From NCBI GenBank assembly GCA_036320915.1, contig JAXBDG010000008.1, forward strand, positions 1,736,001 through 1,800,000: a stretch of DNA of 64,000 nt, given 5' to 3'. Source of the DNA: Linnemannia elongata (Eukaryota > Mortierellomycota > Mortierellomycetes > Mortierellales > Mortierellaceae). Of the stretch, positions 12,272 to 22,637 are shown one piece after another. Every line of letters begins with the position of its first letter. Within the stretch, counting starts at the first letter, position 1. Below the pieces are notes generated by a model that did no database searches, had not been told where the DNA came from, and saw only the letters and a list, made by a program, of their open reading frames with translations. The translations under genes and the position numbers were made by a program.

Positions 12272-12312
12272 CAAGGTTTTGCAATAAAATATTTTTTTTG
12301 CTAAATGCTAGT

Positions 12313-13363
12313 CTACAGATCACCGTCATCACTTTCTGGCGACCCTGCACCATCCCCGGATCCATCAGGCCTTTTCGTTGTTGGTCTTCTCCTCTTCTTT
12401 CCTGGAGTGCCCTTAACGGCAGCCTCGTCTCGTGCCTTGTACCTATGTGCGACATTTGAAAGGAGAGATAATTAGCATCGAATTTGCAATCAGAGTTGGT
12501 CGACATGAAACAAAGTAAAGCGAGCGTTCGAGAAGGATTACCTATATGCAATAGGCGTTGTGGCCTTGGCGATGATGGCGGGAGGGAGAAGTTGCATTGT
12601 TGAAAAGTCCTCAACAGGGTTCTTGTTATCCACCTTGATAGAGATGAGTTGCTCGTCTATTCCGATAAAAGAAAGGCCATATGAGATATATTAACCAATG
12701 AATCATAACAACCACATCACTCCCCAATGCCGTTACGAACGTTGTTGTATGGAGCTTACAGTTAATGTTTTTAAGATCGTTTTTGATGCGCACAAACTCA
12801 TCCTTGGGGTCGACAATGTGTTGGTAGTCAGCAAGACCGGGAAATCGGACAGTCCGTGGGATCCGGCCCACCATCTCGAATTTGAATTCTGGGTCCTCAT
12901 TCTCGTCGTAAGGGATGTCGTTTTCGGTGGGGGCACGGTAGGGAGGGAGGGATCGTTGTGATCCTGGCGGCCGCTTGACCTTGTATCTCCTGGTGACCTT
13001 CAATAGAAAGTTGGGCGTGCTGACAGTTTCTCCTTGGATCGGTATTGAGAAAGGGTCCCCAATCCTGTACCGGAGATCCAGCGGCGCGCCTCCTACGTAT
13101 ACCTATTTCACAGTACGTTTCAAACCATTCAGTTAGAGTTGTTATCTTCTTGCACCTGAAGCATAAGGGTAAGTCGCATAGCGGCGAAGGTTATTCGTCG
13201 AGGGTGTGGTAAGAGGGGAGAGGCTTACATTTCGAATGGCCTGTTCACCTCCTAGGGTCTCCTTGACTTTGTTGATGTTCTTGACGTGTCCTGGGAACTC
13301 GACCGACAAGAGTTTCACCTCGGGAACTTTGTGTGTAGTAGCCAGCTGAGGAGTCTGCTCCAT
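12313..13363 (-). CDS. Short TFIIIC subunit, tau95/Sfc1/GTF3C5 type (barrel domain only)
   Basis: Exons 13229-13363, 12760-13102, 12542-12656 and 12313-12442 give 240 residues in an unbroken frame. Diagnostic segments are VEFPGHVKNINKVKETLGGE at the N-terminus, LDLRYRIGDPFS, LLKVTRRYKVKRP, EFKFEMVGRIPRTVRFPGLADYQ and LLPPAIIAKATTPIAYRYK. These cover the triple-barrel dimerisation half of the TFIIIC tau95 family. Full-length members are roughly 450-650 residues; this one stops just after the PP-x-x-x-A motif with a basic patch (GKKRRRPTTKRP) and an acidic end (SPESDDGDL). The winged-helix DNA-binding half is therefore missing. It may be a genuine short form or a truncated paralogue. TFIIIC recruits TFIIIB to tRNA genes. 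The gene diverges from PDS5. Confidence 0.85.
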
Positions 13364-13605
13364 GACGAATGTGCTAGGTGATGTGAGAAAGAAACGGAGA
13401 GAGTTACAAGGCGCGTTGTGTGCAGAAAAAGAAAAAAATGGTCACAAGCAAGTAAACATTTACACGAATTGGCCACCAATTTCGCGTTTTCAGTTCAAAT
13501 GAAGTCCAGTCCTCATCCCCTTTTCCTTTTTCCTTTCTTCTCCTATTTGCCACCAACTCACACTCTCATCAACCCCAGCTCCCTCGCCCTTCTTCCCTTT
13601 CAACC
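13364..13605. promoter_or_regulatory. Shared divergent promoter region of the TFIIIC gene and PDS5
   Basis: 242 bases between divergent start codons. The PDS5-proximal half is CT-rich on the plus strand and ends CAACCATGG at the PDS5 start. No TATA box was seen. Confidence 0.6.
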
Positions 13606-16600
13606 ATGGCGAAACCAAGTCTCAAGGAGCTCCAGTTCCGCCAGAAGCTGACTGGAAATACCTCTGAGCTGCACAAAAAACTCAAGGTACCCACTCTTTT
13701 TACGCCACCATTTTTCCCAGACTCACACATTGTGGAATGACCCTGAGCGGATTCGATGGCAACAGGTGTCTAACGAAATGAGACGTTTACCATTTGTTGT
13801 GCTATAGGATTTGCATGCAGAGCTCAAGGATTTGGAACAGGAGACTGTCGACACAAAGTCACTCTCGTCAGTGACCAAGCAGCTGATTGACTCCTCCATT
13901 GTGAATCACAAGGACAAGGGTGTCAGGATTTATGCCGCCTGCTGTATCGCAGACATGCTGCGGCTCTACGCTCCAGATGCGCCCTACAACAACACACAGC
14001 TCAAGGTATGCGGGACTTCCAGACATGTTCGTTTTTCAGACGCAATGGAGATACAAGGAATCGATCATGGTCATGTTGGAGAGTGTCGCTGACTAACCGC
14101 TACTTCGATCTCGTTAAATACGCTAGGTCATCTTTGGGCTGTTTGTGAGTGAACTTCGACATATCGCCGATACCGTTAGCGCGTATGCTAACATGTATTA
14201 CTATCTTCTGGAGTCGCTCTCAGTCGTCAAGAGCATTGTCCTGATCACCGATCTCAAGAATGCAGAAGAACTTATGACCACCTTGTTCAGGAACGTCTTT
14301 GATGACATTCGGTGAGTCCTCCTAACAACCTCTCGTCGTCTTTACTCTCACTTGCCTAAATTGCTTGAGGACATATCGAGTACTTACCAAAGTAAATCAT
14401 GAAACACTTTCATATTGATATAGCCCTCAGCAAGCAAAGAACGTTCAGATCTGCATGTCAGAGCTTCTCCAACACATCATTGACGAGTCCAGCCAACTTC
14501 CACAGGAGATTGTCGATATTATCCTAGCGCAATTCTTGCACAAGCACAAGGTACCATACTGGACGGGACTTCATTTCAAGGATGTCAATTGACAAGTTTT
14601 GTCCGCATCGCCGCTAACTAAGCACTCACATACCTTTTTGCCACCACAAAACAGTTTGACAACCCAGCAGCGTACCGCCTCGCCTGCGATCTGGGGAACA
14701 ATTGCGCCGAGAAACTTCAGAGATATGTTTTCCAGGTAATACTCGAAGCTAGAGTGAAAATGATATGATTTATCATGAACTTCTACTCCTCCTTGCAATG
14801 TACTCACACTCCAGTCGTTCTTGCAAATAATTAGTATTTTTCCGATATCATTTCGACCGCAGGAAACGGAGAACTGTCGCACAAGGAATTGGAAGACTTC
14901 AAGACAGTTCATAAGCTCGTTATCGAACTCAACAAGTCAACCCCAACACTTCTCTTGAATGTCATTCCTCAGCTAGAGGAAGAGCTGAAGGTAAATGACC
15001 GTTTCATTAACATACATCTTTCTCCATTGGTGGAACTGATACTAACTTTTTGTCATTTCCCAATAGCTCTCGGATGTTACGATTAGGACACTAGCGACCC
15101 GGTCGCTCGGAGAAATGTTTTCAGAGAAAACTTCACAGCTGGCAACACAATATGAATCGACGTGGAAGGCATGGCTTCAAAGGTAAGGTCGACACTCCTA
15201 CTTTGTGTTCGAGTACGCGGACTGCCATGGAAGGCTGCTTTTAACACCAGCAATCGTACCTCCTGAACATAGACGTAACGATAAAATACCTCAAGTCAGG
15301 ATCGCTTGGATCGAGTCGCTCGTCGACCTTATCAAAAATCATGCAAGCCTCTCCAAGGAACTGAGTGGTAAGTCTCATGCCTTGAATATAAATACTGTTC
15401 CGACAGCACCGATTTAGGATCAAGACACCCAACTGTACCCTGTCCTACCTACCTTCAATAGATGGCCTGTCTGAAAAACTTGTTGATCCAGACGAGAAGG
15501 TGCGAGCTGTCGCATGCAAGATTATCGGAGAGTTTGATTACGAGACGAGCCTTCACCATATCCAAAAGAACACGTTAATACAAGTTGGACACCGCTGCAG
15601 GGACAAAAAGAAGTCGGTCTCAAAGGAGGCCATCACAGCCCTCGCTGTTCTCTATAACCAAGCCTATCCTGAGATGTAAGTCCTCTCTCCATTCCGCTCT
15701 CCATTGTCACGGTTGAACACACTTCGTCCAAGTTCAGACGATAATCTAACTTCTTTTCTTCATAATAGTGAGAATGGAACCAAGGCCAGTATCTCTCACT
15801 TTGGGTGGATGCCGTCCGCAATCTTGCACGCTGTTTACGTCAACGACAATGAGACCTTGTAAGTCATGACATATATGCTAAAATTTGATATATTTTTTTC
15901 CATGTGATTGAAGCCAATACAGGGTTAACAGACGCTACTCTCGTATTCTTAGCTCCTTCGTCGATCACGCAATCTACACTACAGTATTCCCGCCCCATGG
16001 CAGTGCGGCTTCGCGGACACAGCGCCTCGTCACAACTTTCGGCGCGCTCGATGATAAAGGCCGGACCGGATTTCTCTCAGTCCTCAGGAGGAGTGTCGAG
16101 TATGTCAATGTTAACGCTTTCGCATTGCCCTCAGGCGAATATTTTATCGCAAAATCCTAACCAAAGATGCACACATTTCCCTTGTATTTGTAGTGCGAGA
16201 TCCCACATAACTGCTTTTTTGAAACTGCTAGAAACTCGGGAGGTAGGATCAAACGATGACACTTGGACACGCGTACAAAAGGCTAAACTTTTGAGCCGCT
16301 GACTCACAGAGATCTCACATTCTTGTCTTTTTGTTTGAATAGAAGAGCAACGAGAATGGAGGATCAGAGGAATTTGAAAAGAAACTTGGATCTATTATAA
16401 AGGTCATAAGCGGTAAGTGTGTAGTGGCTGCCGCTTCGGTTAAGTCAACGTAAATCGGACAAGTGCTAACTCAAACGCCAATGCTATTGTAGATCGCTTG
16501 CCCGATCCAGTCAAGAGCTCACTGTTGTTGTACAAGTATGCGAACATGCATGACTCTACGTTCTTGCTGCTGATCTCAAACTGTATGGACTCGAGGCGAT

Positions 16601-19517
16601 CACTCAAAGAGATCCGGAAAGCAGCTGTAAGTTAAGTCACTGTTGACGATGAAGTTGAACATGTCCCGTAGTTATCAATGCGCTCAGTGTCTCACTCAAT
16701 ACGCTATTGTGAACCATTACAACACTGCATGCTCTATAGAAGGATACGATTGCAAGGATTGAGAATATCTCACCACCTACTTTGGAGATTTTCACCGTTC
16801 TTATCCAGCGGATTAGCTTCACGTTGATCAGTTCTGAGGTCATCTCGGAGCTTATCCAGAACATTGCTGGAAGCGACGAAAATCGTCAAATTTCAGGCGA
16901 GCTCTTGAGGTCAATCTCACCCATCTTCCCGGCCATTTTCATCGACCATTTGGCAGAGATCACGGCTCTGCTTCGTGACTCGACATTTGTTGGAGCTTCT
17001 GATGCATTGCAGACCTTGGCAGAATTTGCCAAGCAGTTCCCCAAGTCTGTGCCCGCTGATACAAAGGCCAAGGGAACTCTCCGGCAGTTCCTGACGTCGG
17101 GTACTGTTGCGCAGGCGACCGACGCGACCATCGTCCTTGCCAGCATTACCAACAACGACGCAATGTGCAAAGATATTGCTGAAGACATATCAGAGGACTT
17201 GGATTCATCTCCCGATCTGCTCAAGAACCTTGCCATCCTGTCCCAAATCACACTGTACTCTCCCCAAGTCTTTGAGAGTGTCAGTGGGACTGTCGTTGCA
17301 TTTATCATGAACAAGCTGCTCCTCACAAACACGAAAGATCAGGAGGTGAGTTACGTTGGCTCGTAATTGTGTCCCTGCCTGACAGAAACTTTGGTTTGCA
17401 TTCGATACTGACAATTCATATTTTGAACTTCGTTCTATAGACTCGCTACGATGCTAATGAGGACTGGGTAGAAAAGAGTGAGTTGGACCAGTACTCCTTG
17501 TCAAAGGTATTCAGATCGATCTATTTGAATTAGCGAACTATCACCCGACTCTCTTTTCGACACTTGACTTACTTTTACCTCTCATTTGCTTGTGTTCCAT
17601 TGTAGCTTATGGGTCTAAAGGTTCTTGTCAACCGGGCAATTGTGCTACTCGAAAGTGATCCCGAGGCGGCGCACAGCGCTGTTCGCCCTGTATTCCAGCT
17701 TTTGTGGGCAATTATCAAACAGGAGGGTGAATTGGTTGCTGAGAAGAATACAAAGTAAGATATCATGTTAGCCATTCCTTTAATGTCTGACAATCTTTGT
17801 TTCAACAGATATGATGTGGCACTGACATTTTCTATTACAACGTCCTGTGAACCTTGTAGTGCTGTGATGAAGAGCCATTTGCGACTCAGTGCCGCCCGCT
17901 TTGTGATCAAGCTCACGCGTGGGCGCCCTGCCTATGAAAAAATGGTTGCTGTGTCAGACTTTAGCCGCTTGGCGCTTGTGATTCAAGATCCAGTCTACCG
18001 TGTGCGCCATGGTTTTGCCACCAGGATTATGAAATACCTTCGCGCAAAGGAGCTACACATTCGGTATTTGGCTGTTCTGATATTGGTCGCTCACGAGCCC
18101 GAGGTCGACTGGAAGGCACAGGTCCAAAAGTTCTTGACCATCCAGTCCAAGAGCCAGGCCATCGGTATGTTTTTTTTTTTTTTTTTTTTTTTTTTTTCTC
18201 GTATGTAGAGTCCTTGAAGCGAAGGGGATTGAGCTCGGAGTTATTGTACTATGACGAACTAACATATCTATACATGTAACTTTGATCGAACGAATAGACA
18301 GCAACCTCATGCTTAACGAATTGACTCTCGCGAGAGCATTGCACTTGTTGTCAAACCATCCCGACTTTGTCATCAAGGTTACTGATGATGATGATAAGGA
18401 TGTGTTTGGAGGCGCTCTCCCAACACATTCTGTTCAAGACTTGAATTTGGCTGCAAAGTAAGTTATTCATTGGTGGTTTTTGTATATCAACCGATGGCGA
18501 TATTGGGGTTGAACTATTAGAATTACAGCCTAACTAGTGTATATCGCACACACCCTGTTAGGTATATCGAGTTCTACTTGGACACCATGGCCAACTCGGA
18601 GAACATCTCGCTGATCTTTTATGTCGCCTCGCTCATGAAGACCGTTCGGTTTGCCAGCCCTAATGATAACACACATGTAAGCCGCAAGTATATAGTGAGA
18701 TTTGCTGACTATCTCTTGATACGTGGCTGTCTCCTTCACTGACCTGTGATATCTCTCTTCGCCATATAATAGAACCTCTATGTCTTGAGTGACCTTGCTC
18801 AGTACTTAATTCAAGAAAGGAGTCGGTCGCATGGCTGGACTTTGACCAGCTACCCCGGGCAGGTCAAACTCCCCAGAGAGTTGTTTGCTCCACTCGCTCA
18901 GAACGACATATCTGTGGAGGTACGAGTGATGGATGCTCTGATGTTCCTTATTGTTGACTTTGCATTGAATCCATGAAAATTACGAGCTAACATGTATTTG
19001 GTTTTGGTGGCGTCTTGATTGACATTGAAATGTAGATCTCCACGAAGATCTATCTCCCTACTATATGGGTCCAGGCACGAGAGCACAAAACCGAACGCAA
19101 GTCCAAGACACTCATTGAGCGCAAGATGGGCCAGGCAACAAAGCGTCGATCCCGGTCTCCATCCCCTCATAGTGCAGAAGATATGGAGGACATTGTTGGT
19201 GAAAAGGGAGCTTCGTCTCCCTCTCGAGCCAAACGACCAAAGAAGGCCAAGGCAGCTGAGCGCGTGGCAGAAGAACCCACCAGAAAGTAAGCAAGCTATC
19301 TGTAGTATTAGGGCAACCGATCCTATCAGGAGGGTGCACCTGCCTTTATACGACACATATACTTTGTTCTGACCATAGGTTTATTCAATGCTTGTTGTGT
19401 GTCGATGTTCATAGGATGGCGTCTAGAGCAGCCAAGGCCAAGGCCACTATCTACAAGGATGCCGATAGCAGCGATGAAGAGGCGGAAGAGGAGGAGAGTG
19501 ACCATGAGAGCTCTTGA
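13606..19517 (+). CDS. PDS5: Cohesin regulator Pds5 (HEAT-repeat protein)
   Basis: Begins MAKPSLKELQFRQKL and ends in an acidic Ser-rich tail (SDEEAEEEESDHESS). It is split by about 20 short introns; the first exons are 13606-13686, 13808-14005, 14127-14311, 14424-14550, 14655-14735, 14835-14990 and 15067-15182. Family signatures include DKGVRIYAACCIADMLRLYA followed by PDAPYN, IFGLFVSELRHIADT, YYYLLESLSVVKSIVLITDL, and later DNDPD-type HEAT segments (VDPDEKVRAVACKIIGEFDY). The total is roughly 1,200 residues (estimate), as expected. Pds5 sits on the cohesin kleisin near Wapl and supports both maintenance and release of sister cohesion. The basic C-terminal region (RKTERKSKT-like, SRAKRPKKAKAAERVAEE) may be nuclear-targeting. 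One intron contains a run of 28 T. Exon edges in the central third are approximate. Confidence 0.93.
18170..18197 (+). repeat. T28 homopolymer just inside a PDS5 intron
   Basis: 28 consecutive T begin within the GTATGT donor site of a PDS5 intron, unlike the usual position of a polypyrimidine tract near the acceptor. The coding frame on either side is intact. Confidence 0.95.
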
Positions 19518-20398
19518 TCGAACTCACAATTCCTCTCACTCGCACGTTTTGTGCCCAGGATGACATTTTTTTCTTGTTTACTGCGTAGCCGGAATGTGCA
19601 GCCTTTTGACCCTCTTAAATCCGCTTGATCCGTGCTTTCCATCCATCCCGGCCTAAATCAACCCCAACCTTGCGTAACTCAAGCCATGTAGCATTAGTAT
19701 TTTGCAATGAACAAGCTCGTTCCTTTCATTTTCACCTTTGGTCGTATGGCACTCATCCCATTTGCATTCATTTTTTTTTTCCGTTGGATTTACTGTATGT
19801 GAGCTGAAACACAATCAATAAGTTCTACTTGGAAGGAACGGAAGCTAAACCATTCCAATTAAAAAATGAAAACAGGTCAGGGTCAGACCTTTACTCAGAC
19901 GAGGCCGCACTCTGAAGTAGTAGTTCGCATTGACAAAAACTCAGGAAATAGATACAACGGACGGACGAAGGATGACGATGGAACAAGTGGGCGTTGGTGA
20001 CACGCATGACGCAGCACTATGTAGCCATGTGAGGTCGTTTAAGGGGATCCATTTGCTTTAAGAAGGAGGAAGGACGAGGAAAGGGAAGAAGAAGTGGGTG
20101 GGGTTAGACTCAGGCGCATATCTATTTTCGACCTTGAGCCATGGCGCCCGGGAATTCTTTGTTTGTTTTTATGAGCAGAAAATAGAACATAGCATTTTTT
20201 CGCTCTTTGGTAACTCCTACCAAGTTTTCGCCTTTCATTTTTGATCGTGAATTGTAGTTGATGTAAGTAGCTTGCTACTGACAGCGATGATGATGGTTGT
20301 GGTTATGATGAAGAGGACGAAGATTAAAATAATATTTAAGATCAAACAGTCGGAAGGAGGCTGGATATTGAGACCATACCCCATCGCTTTGTTCCTGG

Positions 20399-20448
20399 AG
20401 GTGAAGTTGAAGGTGAAAGTGAAGGTGAAGGTGAAGGTGAAGGTGAAG
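20399..20448. repeat. (GGTGAA)n minisatellite
   Basis: About eight imperfect copies of GGTGAA/AGTGAA in tandem, 540 bases upstream of the chitin deacetylase start. It reads as Val-Lys or Gly-Glu repeats, but no gene is supported around it. Confidence 0.9.
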
Positions 20449-20790
20449 AGGGTTCATTTGGCAAGTTGGGGTTCTTGGCTCTGTCGATGTTGTTTATTAC
20501 TGAGCATGGGCTTCGTGCAACCAACTATTGCAACTTTAATCCCAACTCCTCTCCAAAAGAAATGAGCAAAGACAAACTTACCGAGGAATCACAAAAAATA
20601 AGAAAGCACAAACTAAATTCAGATTCAAACAGACAAGATGCCTCCTGCTTGTCTGTGTTTGCGGAGAAGAGAATTCAGCAAAGGGAGTGAAGGTGAAGGA
20701 CGTAAAATTAGGGGACTTGATTCATCTGTCAATAGAAAACACCACCAACCACCGAGTGTTCAGTCCAGGGGATGGAAGAGACCTGCTCCA

Positions 20791-20796
20791 TATAAA
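20791..20796 (+). promoter_or_regulatory. Probable TATA box of the chitin deacetylase gene
   Basis: TATAAA followed by GGGCCGG lies 199 bases before the start codon. After it the plus strand turns CT- and CAC-rich up to the ATG, like a transcribed leader. Confidence 0.6.
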
Positions 20797-20989
20797 GGGC
20801 CGGAGCACCCCAGTCTTTTCTTCTTTTTCCTTCATCATTTCTTTGTTCCTCTTCCTTTCTGTTTCTACTCACCCATCCTCCCTTTTCACTTCCCTCTCTC
20901 TCCATCCTTCTCCCTCCCCTTCACTCCACACACTCACTCACTCCAATACCACCTCATCACCTATCATCACCACCACCTCTTCTAGCATC

Positions 20990-22122
20990 ATGAAGTTTAC
21001 CGCTCTCCTCGTCTCCTCAGCCCTGTTCCTCGCCACCATGGCCAACGCCCAGGTGCCTGCCTATGAGGCTGCTAGAGTCTCCAAGTGCAAGATGCCCGGT
21101 GTTGTCGCCTACACCTTCGACGACGGCCCATACATCTACAACGATCAGCTTCTTGAGATTCTCAAGAAGAAGAACGTCGTCGCCACCTTCTACCTTGTGT
21201 AAGTTTACTATTACAGCGTTTGCATTTTTTTTCTGTTTAAGCAAACTTCAGCCGTTAGTACGACGATCAATTGATCTAACCCTGCATTATCTTCATTCCT
21301 CTTTACCCCACCGTACCGTTCAGCGGTCAGATGGTCAACAAGACTCTCCAGCAACAGGGCTCCCTCAAGAAGATGCTCGAGCATGGTCACCAGTTGGCTT
21401 CGCACACGTATACCCACAGCAACCTCGATTTGATGACCGAAGCCGAGATGAAGAGCGAGATCTCGAGAACCTCTGATGTGATGTTTGCCAACAGCGGTGT
21501 CCGTCCTCGCTACATGCGTGCCCCCGAGGGTCGCTGCGCCGATGCCTGTACCAAGGTGATGAAGGAGTTGGGTCTCGTCATCTCGTACTGGAACGTCGAC
21601 ACCAACGACTGGCGCCATGTTGGCGAGAAGACTCCCGCCCTTGCTGTACAAAAGTCGATGGAGGAGATTAACAGAGTCATCGTCCAGGGCTCGAACCCTG
21701 CCACCGATTCCTTCATCTTGCTCCAGCACGAGATCCACCCGTTTTCGGTTGAGCACTTGGCCGATGTCGTTATTGATGCCATCTTGAAGAAGGGCTACCG
21801 CTTTGTCTCGATGGAGGAGTGCATTGGCGAGCCTGCCTACTTGGAGGGCTCTGTTGTACCCACAACCGCTACGACCGCCCCTGTTACCCCCACTGCTACT
21901 AGCTCGACTGGCATTCCCGCCACGACTACTGGTGCCGGTGCTGGTACTGGTGCTGGTACTGGTGCAGGTGCTGGTGCTGGTGCTGGCACTGGAACTGGTG
22001 GAGTTACTGTGCCTACAACCTCCGCTGCTAAGGGTGACAACGGCGCCGGAGTCAAGTCTGCTGCTGGTTGGTCCTTGGGCCTGACTGCTGCTGCTGCTGC
22101 CCTCGGACTTGCTCTGTTCTAA
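20990..22122 (+). CDS. CDA: GPI-anchored chitin deacetylase (NodB domain, CE4)
   Basis: Exons 20990-21198 and 21324-22122 give 335 residues. A signal peptide (MKFTALLVSSALFLATMANA) is followed by a NodB domain. Motif 1 is TFDDGP, with the catalytic base and metal-binding Asp; motif 2 is SHTYTHSN, with the two metal His. The later motifs are RAPEGR, NVDTNDW and LLQHEIH. RAPEG and the HE in the last motif differ from the RPPYG and HD that I expect in canonical members. The tail has a Gly-Ala-Gly-Thr repeat at about residues 272-292, then Thr/Ala residues and a hydrophobic end (GLTAAAAALGLALF) typical of a GPI signal. The enzyme removes acetyl groups from wall chitin to give chitosan. A TATA box and CT-rich leader suggest strong expression. 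Confidence 0.93.
21931..21996 (+). repeat. In-frame minisatellite encoding Gly-Ala-Gly-Thr repeats
   Basis: Tandem GGTGCTGGTACT-like units within the chitin deacetylase exon encode a flexible spacer before the GPI signal. Such units are prone to length change. Confidence 0.85.
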
Positions 22123-22637
22123 GTTCTAGGCAACACACGCATCGGCATGCATCAGAAAAAGGATATTCTAGAAAAGATAAATTTCTTTGCTTTCTTTTTT
22201 TATCCTTCCATTTTAATTATCTTTTTTTTTCACGACCCACTACACTCCCTCTCACTCCCCACAACTCCACAGGCATAGTAACATACACCCTATGTATTAT
22301 TGGCTAGATAGGCTTGTAATAATAATGGCTAGCAACAAGAAGACTTCCACCTGCTAAAATAACAAACGACCGTTGCCTCTGCATGTTTCTGATGTCTGGT
22401 CTGGGTTTGATGTTTGATGTCAAAAAGGACCAAAGATCTTCCTGGCGTGATTAATTGATTTGGATCATTTGACATGCCAACTGTCAAACACTGCTGTGCT
22501 GCTGCCATTAACAGTCACTTCCTCAATTGACATTAGTGTCCTGTTCTTTAAGCTTCTTTTTGATTCCACACACGCAACGTCCTTCCCGGTCCCCCACCCC
22601 CTTTCTTTTCCACATCACACTCATCTGGTCAACAACC
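22123..22637. other. Intergenic region before the MYND-SET gene
   Basis: 515 bases holding the 3' end of the deacetylase gene and the leader of the next gene, which becomes CT/CAC-rich before the ATG at 22638. No other gene is visible. Confidence 0.6.

Larger units (their letters stand above)
19518..20989. other. Intergenic region between PDS5 and the chitin deacetylase gene
   Basis: 1.5 kb with no convincing gene. It contains the hexamer repeat at 20399-20448, a probable TATA box at 20791 and a pyrimidine-rich leader. The short frames here are either repeat translations or lack family features. Confidence 0.6.

Noticed and set aside
20399..20448. Interstitial telomere-like repeat
   Set aside because: The GGTGAA unit does not match TTAGGG-type telomere repeats; treated as an ordinary minisatellite.
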